Part shown: positions 53,504 to 63,561 of the stretch, piece after piece
Layout: every line of letters starts with the position of its first letter
Position numbering within the stretch: the first letter of the stretch is position 1
Origin: Zobellella taiwanensis
Lineage (GTDB): Bacteria > Pseudomonadota > Gammaproteobacteria > Enterobacterales > Aeromonadaceae
Length of the DNA: 64,000 bases
Reading direction: 5' to 3'
Assembly (NCBI RefSeq): GCF_003012795.1
Contig: NZ_PXYH01000024.1
Coordinates: 1 to 64,000, forward strand
Made by a program: the position numbers and the translations under genes
Notes under the pieces: model-generated
Told to the model about the DNA's origin: nothing
Seen by the model: the letters and a program-made list of their open reading frames with translations, nothing else
Databases searched by the model: none

Positions 53504-54745
53504 TTAAGCTTCTCCCAGCAGTTGCCTCGGCAGCAGCCGGCCGGCGCGCCAGGCGGGGTAGAGGGTGGCGATGAAGATCAGCACCAGGGCCGAGCCGGTG
53601 ACCAGCCAGAGATCCGCCCAGTGGAACTCGGTGGGGATAAAATCGATAAAGTACACCTCGGGGTTGAGCAGCCGGTGCCCGGTGAGCCGCTCATAACCCG
53701 CCACCATGTCCGACAGCCGGCTCGCCAGCACACCGCCGAGCAGGCCGCCCACCACCACGCCGGCCACCCCGTTGAGCATGCCCTGCACCACAAAGGCGCC
53801 GCGGATCTGCCAGGGACCGGCACCCATGGTCTTGAGGATGGCGATGTCGCCCTTCTTCTCGTTGACCGCCATCACCAGGGTGGACACGATATTGAAGCTG
53901 GCCACCGCCATCACCAGCAGCAGCACCACTATCATCAGGGTGCGCACCAGCTGGATGTCCCGGTAGATGTTGCCCTGGCTGTGCATCCAGCTGCTCACAT
54001 AGAAAGGCGCCGGCAGCGGCATGGCGGCGTTCATGGTCAGGGTATCGGCGGCCAGCACCTGATCCACCCGCAGGTGGAAACCGCTCACCCTGTCCTCCAG
54101 CCCGCGCAGGGCCTGGGCATCCGCCAGGTGGGTATAGCCGAGCACGGTGTCGAGCTGGCCACCCAGGCGCAATATGCCCACCAGGGTAAAGCTGTGCCGG
54201 CGGGGCGAGCCAAAACCCTGGCTTCCGGGCGCGGGCAACAGCAGCGAGACGCTGTCGCCCAGCCTCAGCCCCAGCTGCTTCACTATGGCCTGGCCCAGGA
54301 TAAGCCCCTGCTCGCCGGGGCGCAGGGCGGCCAGCCCGGCGCCGTCCAGAAACGGCGCCAGCGCCGAAATCCGCGACTCCCGCTCGGGCAGTACGCCCTG
54401 CAATTGCACCGCCTTGAGCTTGGCGCCCTTGCTGAGCAGCCCTTCCAGCGGCACAAAGGGTGCCGCCGCCTCGATGCCGGGAGCCGCTTCCAGGGCATCG
54501 AGCATATCGCGCCAACCGGACACCGGCGCCTCGGCGGCGTGGAGCTGGCCGTGGGGCAGCACCGACAGGATGCGGTTTTCCAGCTCGCGCTGGAAGCCGT
54601 TCATGGCCGACAGCCCCAGGATCAGGGCGCCCACCCCGATGGCGATGCCGAGGATGGACGCCACCGAAATAAAGGAAATAAAGCGGTTGCGCCGCTTGGA
54701 CCGGCTGAAGCGCCAGCCCAGGTAAACGCTCAGGGGACGGAACAT
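53504..54745 (-). CDS. lolE: Lipoprotein-releasing system permease LolE
   Basis: Permease of the LolCDE exporter that releases outer-membrane lipoproteins from the inner membrane to LolA. The 413-residue product has an N-terminal membrane helix (ISFISVASILGIAIGVGALILGLSAMNGFQRELE), a large periplasmic domain (about 50-265), and three C-terminal helices with VVLLLVMAVASFNIVSTLVM and NEKKGDIAILKTMGAG, the MacB/FtsX pattern. It overlaps the lolD stop by one base (TGATG). Assigned as LolE rather than LolC because it is the gene after lolD, as in E. coli. Confidence 0.93.
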   Translation of the reverse strand: MFRPLSVYLGWRFSRSKRRNRFISFISVASILGIAIGVGALILGLSAMNGFQRELENRILSVLPHGQLHAAEAPVSGWRDMLDALEAAPGIEAAAPFVPLEGLLSKGAKLKAVQLQGVLPERESRISALAPFLDGAGLAALRPGEQGLILGQAIVKQLGLRLGDSVSLLLPAPGSQGFGSPRRHSFTLVGILRLGGQLDTVLGYTHLADAQALRGLEDRVSGFHLRVDQVLAADTLTMNAAMPLPAPFYVSSWMHSQGNIYRDIQLVRTLMIVVLLLVMAVASFNIVSTLVMAVNEKKGDIAILKTMGAGPWQIRGAFVVQGMLNGVAGVVVGGLLGGVLASRLSDMVAGYERLTGHRLLNPEVYFIDFIPTEFHWADLWLVTGSALVLIFIATLYPAWRAGRLLPRQLLGEA

Positions 54746-55428
54746 CAGCCTTGCTCCCGCAGTTTGCCGTCCACCAGCCGGGCCTGGCGATCGAGCCGGG
54801 CGGCCAGGGCCAGATCGTGGGTCACCACCACCAGGCCGGTGCCGAGCTCGCTCTGCAGCTCGGCCAGCAGGGCAAACACCTCGGCGGCGCTGTGGGCGTC
54901 CAGGTTGCCGGTGGGCTCGTCCGCCAGCACCAGGCGGGGATTGTTGACCAGGGCGCGGGCGATGGCCACCCGCTGGCGCTCGCCGCCGGACAGGGCCGAG
55001 GGCCTGTGCTCCAGCCGGTGGCCCAGGCCCACCCGGCCCAGCAGGGCCTCGGCCCGCGCCTTTGCCTCGGCCACCGGCCGGCCGGCGATCAGCAGCGGAA
55101 TGGCGGCGTTTTCCAGGGCGCTGAACTCCCCCAGCAGGTGATGGAACTGGTAAACAAAGCCCAGCTTCCGGTTGCGAAAACGGGCCTGGGCCCGGCCCGG
55201 CAGCCGGTGCAGGTCTTCCCCTTCCACCAGCACCCGGCCGCCGCTCGGCGTGTCCAGGCTGCCCAGCAGGTGCAACAGGGTACTCTTGCCCGAGCCCGAA
55301 CTGCCCACCACCGCCAGGCTTTCGCCGGCGTTCAGGGACAGGCTGACGCCGTCCAGAATATGCACCGGCCGCTCCCCGTCCTGATGGGTTTTGGTGAGGT
55401 GTTCAACCGTCAACAGGGGGTTATTCAT
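54745..55428 (-). CDS. lolD: Lipoprotein-releasing system ATPase LolD
   Basis: ATPase of LolCDE. The 227-residue product has Walker A VVGSSGSGKSTLLHLLG (about 41-57), Q-loop GFVYQFHHLLGEFSALENAAIPL, signature LSGGERQRVAIARAL and Walker B LVLADEPTGNLD. The start at 55428 ([13 protein letters not shown]) overlaps the lolC stop by eight bases; an upstream open frame is not used. The block lolC-lolD-lolE is translationally coupled. Confidence 0.97.
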   Translation of the reverse strand: MNNPLLTVEHLTKTHQDGERPVHILDGVSLSLNAGESLAVVGSSGSGKSTLLHLLGSLDTPSGGRVLVEGEDLHRLPGRAQARFRNRKLGFVYQFHHLLGEFSALENAAIPLLIAGRPVAEAKARAEALLGRVGLGHRLEHRPSALSGGERQRVAIARALVNNPRLVLADEPTGNLDAHSAAEVFALLAELQSELGTGLVVVTHDLALAARLDRQARLVDGKLREQG

Positions 55429-56632
55429 AACGCAGCGCCTCGGCGGGTTGCACCCGTGACGCCCGCCAGGCCGGATAGAGGCTGGCCAGCACGCACAGGA
55501 CAAGGGTGGAAAGAAGAATGGTCAGCAGTTGCCCGGGCAACAGCAGCACCGGCAACTGGCTGCCACCGGCGGACGAATAAAAGTTGATGCCGAGCACATT
55601 GAGCACGGCGTCCAGGTTGGTGCTGAGCAAGAGCCCAAGGGCAAAGCCGAGCAGGCTGCCCAGCACGCCGCTGAAGCCGCCCTGGATCATGAACACCGCC
55701 ATCACCTTGGGCCGGCTGAGTCCCAGGGTTTGCAGCATGGCGATTTCGGCCTCCTTGTCGGTCACCACCATCACCATGGCAGACAGAATGTTGAAGGCCG
55801 CCACCAGGATGATCAACGCCAGCATCAGGCTCATCAGCCGCTTTTCCATGGCCACCGCCTGGAACAGCTCGCCCCGGCTCTGCTGCCAGCTGTCGTACAC
55901 CAGCCCCTCGGGCAGGGCCGGCAGTTGCGCCAGCGCAAAAGGATCCTCGAGCCACAGGCGAAGGCCCGAAGCCTCGCCCTCGCCGTAGCGCAGCAGGCGG
56001 GCGGCATCCTCCAGCCGGGCCAGGGCCACCTGGCCGTCCACGTCGTTGCCGGTGCTGAAGGTACCGACCACGGTAAACACCCGCTGGCTCGGCACCCGGC
56101 CCAGGGGCGTAAAGCGGCTGCCTTCGGTCACCGTTACCCGCACTTCGTCGCCCGGCCCCACGCCCAGGCTGCGGGCCAGGCCGCTGCCCAGCACCAGGCC
56201 GTAGGGCAGATACTCAAAATACTCCCGGGTGCGCGGGTCCAGGCTGTGCAGCAGGGCATCGGCCGGGGTTTGCGGCACCACCCCGTACAGCTCGGCGCCG
56301 GTCAGATGGCCCGGCCCCTGCAGCATGGCCTCGGCACGGATAAAGGGGGCCGAGGCCCGCACCTGGGGGTGGCCGTAAAAGCGCGCCGCCTGGGCGGCGG
56401 GGTCGGCCAGCCGGCGCGACTCCTGGGTCACCAGCACATGGGGAATCACCCCCAGCATGCGATCCTTGAGCTGCTGCTCAAAGCCGTTCATCACCGCCGA
56501 CACCAGGATCAGGGCGGTCACCCCCAGCAAAATGCCGACGGTCGAGAAGCCGGACACGAAGGAAGCAAAGCTGCGCCGCCCCCGGGCGCCCGCATAGCGC
56601 AGGCCCAGCATCAGCGTCAGGGGTTGAAACAT
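55421..56632 (-). CDS. lolC: Lipoprotein-releasing system permease LolC
   Basis: Partner permease of LolE, which binds LolA through its periplasmic domain. The 403-residue product has the N-terminal [43 protein letters not shown] with one membrane helix, a periplasmic domain, and three C-terminal helices ([36 protein letters not shown]). It is the first gene of lolCDE and is divergent from the PilZ-type gene with 68 bases between. Confidence 0.95.
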   Translation of the reverse strand: MFQPLTLMLGLRYAGARGRRSFASFVSGFSTVGILLGVTALILVSAVMNGFEQQLKDRMLGVIPHVLVTQESRRLADPAAQAARFYGHPQVRASAPFIRAEAMLQGPGHLTGAELYGVVPQTPADALLHSLDPRTREYFEYLPYGLVLGSGLARSLGVGPGDEVRVTVTEGSRFTPLGRVPSQRVFTVVGTFSTGNDVDGQVALARLEDAARLLRYGEGEASGLRLWLEDPFALAQLPALPEGLVYDSWQQSRGELFQAVAMEKRLMSLMLALIILVAAFNILSAMVMVVTDKEAEIAMLQTLGLSRPKVMAVFMIQGGFSGVLGSLLGFALGLLLSTNLDAVLNVLGINFYSSAGGSQLPVLLLPGQLLTILLSTLVLCVLASLYPAWRASRVQPAEALRYE

Positions 56633-56700
56633 GGTCTAATCATCCGTTTTTCAAAGGGTTTTACGTCACCCGCAAGTTGCGGAATAATAAAGGCTCGAGC

Positions 56701-57297
56701 ATGACGCAACAAGAGCAGCACAGCATGGCAGATCCTTATTTCAGCGTCGATTACCAGGCCCAGGTCAACCTGGTGCCCCTGGCCGACGGTGAAAGCATTC
56801 CCGACGAAGCCAGCCTGGAGGCCCGCATTCCGGCGCCGTTCAAGCTTATCAGCGAAGTGACCCGCATCGATACCAATAATGCCCGGCTGCTGCGCAACCT
56901 GGACGAGCACGCCGCCGAGCTGGTGGAGGTGATCAACCAGCAGTCGCGCAAAATCGACCTGGTGCTGAGCTATGTGCTCGCCGGCCAGGACAGCCCGGAC
57001 CAGCGCCACCACACCCTGAGCCTGGGCGGCGGCGGCTTTCGCTTTGTGGCGCGTCAGCCGCTGACCGACGGCCAGGCGGTGGCGGTCAAGCTGTTCCTGC
57101 CCGAGCTGTCAGTGGCGGTGTTCTGCTACGGCCGGATATTTGCCGACGCCGAGCCCGGCCACTACCGCTGCGACTTTATCGCCATCCGCGAGCAGGACAG
57201 GGACGCCCTGATCCGCGCCAGCCTGCAACTGCAGGCCAAACAACTCAAGGCCCGCGCCGAGCAGCGCGCCCAACAGGATCAAAACCCAGCCTCATGA
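56701..57297 (+). CDS. PilZ-domain protein, mfd-linked
   Basis: A 198-residue soluble protein. The C-terminal half (about 90-175) has a PilZ-like beta barrel: HHTLSLGGGGFRFVARQPLTDGQAVAVKLFLPEL and the following CYGRIFADAEPGHYRCDFIAI. The usual N-terminal RxxxR c-di-GMP motif is not clear, and the D/NxSxxG equivalent is reduced to LSLGGGG, so ligand binding is doubtful. The N-terminal half is helical. The start at 56701 has AAAGG seven bases upstream; an alternative ATG lies eight codons in. The stop overlaps mfd by four bases (ATGA), so the two are coupled. Confidence 0.7.
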   Translation: MTQQEQHSMADPYFSVDYQAQVNLVPLADGESIPDEASLEARIPAPFKLISEVTRIDTNNARLLRNLDEHAAELVEVINQQSRKIDLVLSYVLAGQDSPDQRHHTLSLGGGGFRFVARQPLTDGQAVAVKLFLPELSVAVFCYGRIFADAEPGHYRCDFIAIREQDRDALIRASLQLQAKQLKARAEQRAQQDQNPAS

Positions 57298-60200
57298 TTG
57301 CCATTCCATGCCCCACTCCCCGCCCCCGGGCCAGCCTGGGCGGGCTTATCGGCAGCAGCCTGTCGCTCGCCATCGCCGGGCAGGTGCGCCAGCACGCGGG
57401 TGCCGTGCTGCTGGTGGTGCCCGACACCCCCACCGCCCTGCGCCTGGAGCAGGAAGTAAGCCACCTGCTGGCCGACGACCCGGCCCTGCCGGTACACCTG
57501 TTCCCGGACTGGGAAACCCTGCCCTTCGACCAGTTTTCACCGCACCGGGACATTCTCTCCCGGCGGCTCGAAACCCTGTATGGCCTGCCGGCCCTGCAAC
57601 GGGGCCTGCTGATCGTGCCGGTGACCACCCTGATGCTGCGCACCCCGCCCCGGACCTGGCTGGAGCAGAACAGCCTGCTGCTGAACACCGGCGACCGGCT
57701 CGACCTGCACGCCCTGCGCCAACGGCTGGAGCAGGCCGGCTACCGGGCGGTGGACCAGGTGCTGGAGCACGGCGAGTTCGCCGCCCGCGGCGCCCTGCTG
57801 GATCTCTTTCCCATGGGGGCGGCAGAGCCGGTGCGCATCGACTTTTTCGACGACGAAATCGATACCCTGCGCCCCTTCGACCCCGACACCCAGCGCTCCA
57901 GGGACAAGGTGGAGCAGATCCGGCTGCTGCCGGCGCGGGAATTTCCCACCGATGCCGCCGCCATCGAACGCTTTCGCGGCCAGTACCGGGAGCGCTTTGC
58001 CCTGCGCAACGAGCCCGAGGCGCTCTACCACAGGGTAAGCCAGGGCCAGTTTCCGCCCGGCATCGAATATTACTTTCCGCTGTTTTTCGAACAGACCCAG
58101 ACCCTGTTCGACTCCCTGCCCGATCCCCTGCTGGTGCTGGGCCTGGGCGAGCTGCTCGAGGCCGCCGAGACCTTCTGGCAGGAGGTGGCCGGCCGCTACG
58201 AAGACCGCCGCCACGACCTGCTGCGCCCGCTGCTCGCCCCCGAAGAGCTTTACCTCAGGCCCGACGAACTGCTGCACCGGCTCAACCACTGGCCCCGGCT
58301 GCAACTGAGCCAGACCCCGGTGCTGGAAAAGGGCGACCGGATCAACGCCCCGGTGGCGCCCCTGCCGGAGCTTGAGGTAGAGCACCAGAAAACCGAGCCC
58401 CTGGCCCGGCTGCTGGCCTTTTGCGAACAATTCCCCGGCCGGGTGCTGTTTTCGGTGGAAAGCGCCGGCCGGCGAGAGGCGCTGGTGGAGCTGCTGGCGG
58501 GCAGCCCGCTCAAGCCCTGGCCGGTGGAGAGCCTGGGCCGCTTTGCGGCCGGCGACGAGCGCCTCGGCCTGCTGATCGGCCCCCTGTCCCAGGGTTTTGT
58601 GCTGAAGGATGACTTCGCCCTGGTGTGCGAGGGCGACCTGCTCGGCGGCCGGGTGATCCAGCGCCGGCGGCGGGAAAAATCCACGGCCCTGAGCCCGGAC
58701 ACCCTGATCCGCAACCTGGCGGAGCTGTCCGTCGGCCAGCCGGTGGTGCACCTGGATCACGGCGTGGGCCGCTATATGGGGCTGCAGACCCTGGACGCCG
58801 GCGGCATGAAGTCGGAATACCTGACCCTGGAATACGCCGGCGGCGACAAGCTCTATGTGCCGGTGACCGCCCTGCACCTGGTGGGCCGCTACAGCGGCGC
58901 CGACGACCCCAGCCTCAACCGCCTCGGCAACGACGCCTGGGCCAGGGCCAAGCGCAAGGCCGCCGAAAAGGTGCGCGACGTGGCCGCCGAGCTGCTCGAC
59001 GTGTACGCCCGCCGGGCCGCCAAGCCGGGCCAGGCCGTGACCCACGACAAGAGCGCCTACCGCCAGTTCTGCGACGCCTTCCCCTTCGAGGAAACCGACG
59101 ACCAGCTGAAAGCCATCAACGCCGTGCTCACCGACATGACCCAGCCCAAGGCGATGGACCGGCTGGTGTGCGGCGACGTGGGCTTTGGCAAGACCGAGGT
59201 GGCCATGCGCGCCGCCTTTGTGGCGGTGCACGGCGGCAAGCAGGTGGCGGTGCTGGTGCCCACCACCTTGCTGGCCCAGCAGCACTACGACAACTTCCGC
59301 GACCGCTTCGCCAACTGGCCGGTGCGGGTGGAAATGATCAGCCGCTTCAAAACCGGCAAGGAGCAGGACAAGGCGCTGGCCGGCCTGGCCGACGGCAGCA
59401 TCGACATTGTGATCGGCACCCACAAGCTGCTGAGCCAGGAAGTGAAGTTCAAGGATCTGGGCCTGCTGATCGTGGACGAGGAGCACCGCTTCGGGGTGCG
59501 GCAGAAGGATCAGATCAAGGCGCTGCGCGCCGACGTGGACATCCTCACCCTGACCGCCACCCCCATTCCCCGCACCCTCAACATGGCCATGGGCGGCATG
59601 CGCGATCTGTCCATTATCGCCACCCCGCCCGCCAAGCGGCTGGCGGTAAAGACCTTTGTGCGCGAGCACGATCCGGCCCTGGTGCGCGAGGCGATACTGC
59701 GCGAACTCAAGCGCGGCGGCCAGGTGTATTACCTGCACAACGAGGTGCAGACCATAGAGAACAGCGCCGACGCCCTGCGCGCCCTGGTGCCCGAGGCGCG
59801 CATCGCCATCGCCCACGGCCAGATGCGCGAGCGCGAGCTGGAACGGGTGATGTCCGACTTTTACCACCAGCGCTTTAACCTGCTGCTGTGCTCCACCATC
59901 ATCGAAACCGGCATCGACGTGCCGAGCGCCAACACCATCATCATGGACCGGGCCGACAAGCTGGGCCTGGCCCAGTTGCACCAGCTGCGCGGCCGGGTGG
60001 GCCGCTCCCACCACCAGGCCTACGCCTATTTGCTCACCCCCCATCCCAAGCGGATGACCCCCGACGCCAAGAAGCGGCTGGAGGCCATTGCCGCGCTGGA
60101 GGATTTAGGCGCGGGCTTTGCCCTGGCCACCCACGACCTGGAGATCCGCGGCGCCGGCGAGCTGCTGGGCGAGGAGCAGAGCGGCCAGATCACCGCCATC

Positions 60201-60734
60201 GGCTTCAGCCTTTATATGGAGATGCTGGAGCAGGCGGTGAAGGCGCTGCAGTCCGGCAAGGAGCCGGCCCTGGATCAGCTGCTGCGATCGCAAACCGAAA
60301 TAGAGCTGCGCCTGCCCGCCCTGCTGCCGGACGACTACATTCCGGACGTGAACATGCGCCTGTCCATGTACAAGCGCATTGCCGCCGCCGAGGACGACGC
60401 CGCCCTGCGCGAGCTGCAGGTAGAGCTGATTGACCGCTTCGGCCTGCTGCCGGAGCCGGGCAAGAACCTGGTGGCCCTGGCCGGGCTCAAGCTCAGGGCC
60501 AGCCGGCTCGGCATAGAGAAAATCGACGCCGGCCCCCAGGGCGGCACCCTCGCCTTTGGCCAGGATGCGAAAGTCGACCCCGGCTACCTGGTGGGCCTGC
60601 TGCAAAGCCAGCCGCGCATCTACAGGATGGAAGGCCCGACCAAGCTGCGCTTTGCCATTCCCAGCCAGGACGCCAAGGCCCGGCTGGCCCTGGTGGGCGA
60701 CATGCTGAAGGAGCTGGAAGCTCACCAAATTTAA
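57294..60734 (+). CDS. mfd: Transcription-repair coupling factor
   Basis: DNA translocase that removes RNA polymerase stalled at lesions and recruits UvrA. The 1146-residue product has the N-terminal UvrB-like domain ([26 protein letters not shown]), the RNA polymerase-interaction (CarD-like) region ([17 protein letters not shown]), helicase Walker [16 protein letters not shown] (about 627), DEEH box, [13 protein letters not shown] in the RecG-like part, and a C-terminal TRCF domain. Its length is nearly that of E. coli Mfd (1148). The ATG lies inside the stop of the PilZ-type gene. Confidence 0.97.
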   Translation: MIAIPCPTPRPRASLGGLIGSSLSLAIAGQVRQHAGAVLLVVPDTPTALRLEQEVSHLLADDPALPVHLFPDWETLPFDQFSPHRDILSRRLETLYGLPALQRGLLIVPVTTLMLRTPPRTWLEQNSLLLNTGDRLDLHALRQRLEQAGYRAVDQVLEHGEFAARGALLDLFPMGAAEPVRIDFFDDEIDTLRPFDPDTQRSRDKVEQIRLLPAREFPTDAAAIERFRGQYRERFALRNEPEALYHRVSQGQFPPGIEYYFPLFFEQTQTLFDSLPDPLLVLGLGELLEAAETFWQEVAGRYEDRRHDLLRPLLAPEELYLRPDELLHRLNHWPRLQLSQTPVLEKGDRINAPVAPLPELEVEHQKTEPLARLLAFCEQFPGRVLFSVESAGRREALVELLAGSPLKPWPVESLGRFAAGDERLGLLIGPLSQGFVLKDDFALVCEGDLLGGRVIQRRRREKSTALSPDTLIRNLAELSVGQPVVHLDHGVGRYMGLQTLDAGGMKSEYLTLEYAGGDKLYVPVTALHLVGRYSGADDPSLNRLGNDAWARAKRKAAEKVRDVAAELLDVYARRAAKPGQAVTHDKSAYRQFCDAFPFEETDDQLKAINAVLTDMTQPKAMDRLVCGDVGFGKTEVAMRAAFVAVHGGKQVAVLVPTTLLAQQHYDNFRDRFANWPVRVEMISRFKTGKEQDKALAGLADGSIDIVIGTHKLLSQEVKFKDLGLLIVDEEHRFGVRQKDQIKALRADVDILTLTATPIPRTLNMAMGGMRDLSIIATPPAKRLAVKTFVREHDPALVREAILRELKRGGQVYYLHNEVQTIENSADALRALVPEARIAIAHGQMRERELERVMSDFYHQRFNLLLCSTIIETGIDVPSANTIIMDRADKLGLAQLHQLRGRVGRSHHQAYAYLLTPHPKRMTPDAKKRLEAIAALEDLGAGFALATHDLEIRGAGELLGEEQSGQITAIGFSLYMEMLEQAVKALQSGKEPALDQLLRSQTEIELRLPALLPDDYIPDVNMRLSMYKRIAAAEDDAALRELQVELIDRFGLLPEPGKNLVALAGLKLRASRLGIEKIDAGPQGGTLAFGQDAKVDPGYLVGLLQSQPRIYRMEGPTKLRFAIPSQDAKARLALVGDMLKELEAHQI

Positions 60735-60792
60735 CCCCGCCCGCGCCGCCAGGGAGGGGCGGCGCCGGCCTGCGATAAACGACAGAGACCAA

Positions 60793-62253
60793 ATGACATC
60801 ACCCTGCTGTAACGCCACCGCCCACGGCCCGCTGCGGGTCGGCATTTTGGGCGGCGGCGTGGCCGGCGCCACGGTGGCGCTGCGCCTGGCCGACCTGGGC
60901 ATTGACAGCCTGCTGCTGGAGGCGAGCGACGGCCTGGTAAAGGGCCCGCCCATCTGCCACCTGCACGCGGGCGGCAACCTCTACCGGGAAATCAGTGACG
61001 ACCAGTGCCTGGCGCTGCTGCGCCAGTCCATCGCCTCGGTGCGCGCCTACCCCCACTGCATCAACCGCCGCCCCACAGTAGTGGCGGTGCCGGTGACCGA
61101 CGCGGGCGACCCGAACGCCCTGCTGCCGCGCCTGGCCCTGCTGGCGGAGGAATACCGCCGGCTGGTGGCACAAGACCCGGCCAACCGGGTGCTGGGCGAG
61201 CCCGAAGACTACTACCGCTGCTACGACCGGGAACAATTCGAGGCCCTGGCCCACCGCCCCCTGCCCGAGCGGGCCCAGCGCCCGGACGACTGGCTGGTGC
61301 CCCTGGCCCAGCGGCTGGATCCGGACCGGCTCAAGTTCCCCCTGGTGCTGGTGCAGGAATACGGCTGGAGCCTGTTCCGCATGGCCGCCACCGCCACCCT
61401 GGCGCTGACCGCCTCGCCCCACTGCGAGCTGCGGCTGAACACCAAAGCCACCGAGCTGGCCCCCGTAGAGGGCGGCTGGCGCATTAACAGCCAGGGGCCG
61501 GCCGGCGAACGGCAGGACGAGGTGGACTTTTTGGTCAACGCCTGCGGCTTTCGCACCGGCCTGGTGGACGACATGGCCGGCTACCGCCGCCAGCGGCTGG
61601 TGGAATACAAGGCCGCCTACCTGGCCCGCTGGCCGGTGCCGGGCCAGTGGCCCGAGGTGATCTTCCACGGCGAGCGCGGCACCCCGGACGGCATGGCCCA
61701 GCTTACCCCCTACCCCGGCGGCCTGTTCCAGCTGCACGGCATGACCGACGCCATCACCCTGTTCAAGGACGGCCTGGTGGCCAGCGGCGCCGACAGCGCC
61801 CAGCCCCGCCTGCCCGAGCACTATCGCCGGCAGATCGACCAGGGCTGGCAGGCCGAGGACGTAGACGCCCGCACCCGCGGCGCCATCGCCCACCTGGCCC
61901 GGCTGCTGCCCGCCTTTGCCGGGGCCGAGCCCGCCGGCCAGCCGCTGTTCGGCGCCCAGCAGATCCCGGGCAGCGATCCCAAACTGCGGGCGGCGGACGT
62001 GTCCTTCGAGGGCAGCCACTACGCCCGGGTGGAAATCGTAAAAGCCTCCTCGGCGCTGATCGCCGCCGACCGCATCGTCGGCAAGCTGGCGGAGCTGGGC
62101 TGGCTGGGCCAGTCCGCGGCAAGCCGGCCCCCGGCGCTCTCCCCTACCCTGGCCATCACCGCCGACCAGGATCCGGCCAAGGTGGAAGCCACCGCCGTGC
62201 ACCTGGCCCGCCAGCGCGGCTACCCCCGGGAGCTGGCCGAAAACGGCTGGTAA
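60793..62253 (+). CDS. FAD-dependent oxidoreductase of unknown substrate
   Basis: A 486-residue flavoprotein with an N-terminal Rossmann fold (VGILGGGVAGATVALRLADLGIDSLLLEA, the GxGxxG motif and the acidic end of strand two, about 16-44) and a C-terminal segment typical of amino acid oxidase-like (DAO) proteins. I could not match it to a named enzyme. Conserved-looking blocks include KGPPICHLHAGGNLYREISD and FHGERGTPDGMAQLTPYPGGLFQLHG. No signal peptide is seen, so it is probably cytoplasmic. It follows mfd by 58 bases on the same strand with only a weak Shine-Dalgarno. It is the last ordinary gene before the AT-rich segment. Confidence 0.8.
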   Translation: MTSPCCNATAHGPLRVGILGGGVAGATVALRLADLGIDSLLLEASDGLVKGPPICHLHAGGNLYREISDDQCLALLRQSIASVRAYPHCINRRPTVVAVPVTDAGDPNALLPRLALLAEEYRRLVAQDPANRVLGEPEDYYRCYDREQFEALAHRPLPERAQRPDDWLVPLAQRLDPDRLKFPLVLVQEYGWSLFRMAATATLALTASPHCELRLNTKATELAPVEGGWRINSQGPAGERQDEVDFLVNACGFRTGLVDDMAGYRRQRLVEYKAAYLARWPVPGQWPEVIFHGERGTPDGMAQLTPYPGGLFQLHGMTDAITLFKDGLVASGADSAQPRLPEHYRRQIDQGWQAEDVDARTRGAIAHLARLLPAFAGAEPAGQPLFGAQQIPGSDPKLRAADVSFEGSHYARVEIVKASSALIAADRIVGKLAELGWLGQSAASRPPALSPTLAITADQDPAKVEATAVHLARQRGYPRELAENGW

Positions 62254-62641
62254 GCCTTTTACCTAAACCCCGCCATGCCGGCCACCGGGCCGGCATCCAA
62301 AACCGCTCACAAAACCACCACTCAAGCGTTTTGCCCCCCACATCCTGCTTTTTGCAATTGCCCTCCCCCATCCCAGCGGCCAGAATAGATACGTTTGAAC
62401 ACAGTGGTGGCAGGGATTGGCGACCTGAAACGTCCGGGCGGTAGCGTAGCTGCGGAATATGATTGCCACCTTATTCAGCCATCCAGAAGTCCGTGGATAT
62501 GCAGTATATTTGGCACCCAGCCAAAAGGTGCGCGAAATCACCGCAGGGATTGCGCGTTTATCATCCATTGAAAAAATAAAGCTTTTTTATTCAGGTAGTT
62601 AAAAAGTGTCGAATGTAGATTCTGCGTACATCCAGGAACAA
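62254..62641. other. Non-coding transition into AT-rich DNA
   Basis: About 390 bases. It starts with a hairpin (ATGCCGGCC/GGCCGGCAT, 62275-62296) that may end the oxidoreductase transcript but has no T tract. A minus-strand open frame (62568-62263, 101 codons) could encode a small protein (MDDKRAIPAVISRTFWLG...) but has no family I recognise and may be chance. From about 62570 the DNA becomes strongly AT-rich. Confidence 0.4.
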
Positions 62642-62655
62642 ATATGCGCATGCGC
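62642..62655. repeat. Palindrome-containing repeat, copy 1
   Basis: ATATGCGCATGCGC, containing the palindrome GCGCATGCGC. An identical 14-base copy lies at 62747, 105 bases (ten helical turns) to the right. Confidence 0.85.
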
Positions 62656-62696
62656 GTTTTTCACATTGGAATTTTGCCTGAAATACCATTAAGTTA

Positions 62697-62726
62697 TTGA
62701 TAGTAATGAAATTATTCTGATACAAA
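62697..62726 (+). promoter_or_regulatory. Predicted promoter between the two palindromes
   Basis: TTGATA (62697-62702) and TACAAA (62721-62726) are 18 bases apart with an extended -10 TG just upstream. The palindromic repeats lie on either side. Confidence 0.5.
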
Positions 62727-62746
62727 GCGGATTGGCATAAGAGCAT

Positions 62747-62760
62747 ATATGCGCATGCGC
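62747..62760. repeat. Palindrome-containing repeat, copy 2
   Basis: Identical to 62642-62655; here the palindrome extends to the perfect 12-mer TGCGCATGCGCA (62750-62761). It lies in the leader just downstream of the predicted promoter. Confidence 0.85.
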
Positions 62761-62787
62761 AGTATTAAAATGTTAGCTAGGGAGCTT

Positions 62788-63354
62788 ATGTCACATATCA
62801 TTTATGACCGTCTAATATTGGAGCATTTGTTTCTCTTAGAGCAAATGGCTCACGGAAGTCTCTCTACAGTAAGATTTTTAGGTGAAACATTAGATAATTC
62901 AAAAGAATTTGATTATTTGCAGTCTGAAGCAGAAGGCGCTGTTTACGGTTTTCAAGGTATTGAAGAAGGGTATTGGGACAATTTGCAGAAACTTGTGAGT
63001 GATTACTTAATCCAATGTGCAACCCGAACCAGAATCATGCAAGACTTTTCAGATTTCTCTACGGACAATCCAGAATACTGCCCTGACGAAGAAAGCTGTC
63101 GTAAATACCCAGGCTTAGCAACGATTTTAGAGGGAAACTTCCATCTCTCATTAAGAGAATGCTGCAACAAAATAATTCATGCAAAAAACGTAGAACTTGT
63201 GCCTCTAGTAGATAAAGTTACTAACCTTAAATATTGGAGTGGCTTATGTGTTTTGGGTGGAGACAAATCAAAAAAATCATGGAAGCTGCAAATCAACATC
63301 GGACTATGGGTATTGGCAATGCGTTATTATTATTCTGTCACTAGTGAGTTGTAG
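62788..63354 (+). CDS. Hypothetical protein of the AT-rich island, 188 residues
   Basis: I do not recognise the family. It is a soluble helical protein with AT-rich codons unlike the upstream core genes. The start at 62788 (MSHIIYDRLILEHLFLLEQ) is preferred because AGGGAG lies three bases upstream; the frame is open a further 13 codons, through the palindrome. A block LRECCNKIIHAKNVELV (about 138-154) resembles the Arg-x-His part of HEPN-type ribonuclease domains, where a conserved Arg and His in a helix form the active site, but this is a weak resemblance. The TAG at 63352 may be the true end, or an interruption, since the same frame continues for 66 codons. Confidence 0.6.
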   Translation: MSHIIYDRLILEHLFLLEQMAHGSLSTVRFLGETLDNSKEFDYLQSEAEGAVYGFQGIEEGYWDNLQKLVSDYLIQCATRTRIMQDFSDFSTDNPEYCPDEESCRKYPGLATILEGNFHLSLRECCNKIIHAKNVELVPLVDKVTNLKYWSGLCVLGGDKSKKSWKLQINIGLWVLAMRYYYSVTSEL

Positions 63355-63555
63355 CTAACAAAGCAATCAAACGGATTTGATCTAGCAACCCGCATCATTA
63401 ACACTACAAAAAATAGACTATCTGAATTTCTCACAAACGAAGAACTAGCCAAAAAAGAAGTATTTATGAATGATGGTAAAATTGGATTTAGGGCTGATGA
63501 TTCAATCCTCAAAAAAATCGAACTTAACTTTGGCAGGCCAGCCAAGCGCGAGTAA
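63355..63555 (+). pseudogene. Coding-like continuation of the previous frame after TAG
   Basis: In the same frame as the 188-residue gene, after its TAG, 66 sense codons run to TAA at 63553. The sequence (for example GFDLATRIINTTKNRLSEFL, then GKIGFRADDSILKKIELNFG and RPAKRE) looks like a genuine protein C terminus, and there is no ATG before codon 38. It could be the tail of the upstream gene broken by an amber codon, a read-through extension, or the remnant of another gene. It ends seven bases before the next start. Confidence 0.4.
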
Positions 63556-63561
63556 TGAAAA

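Noticed and set aside
57537..60044. 835-codon open frame opposite mfd
   Set aside because: It mirrors the codon bias of mfd, is rich in Gly, Ala, His and Gln, and has no family character.
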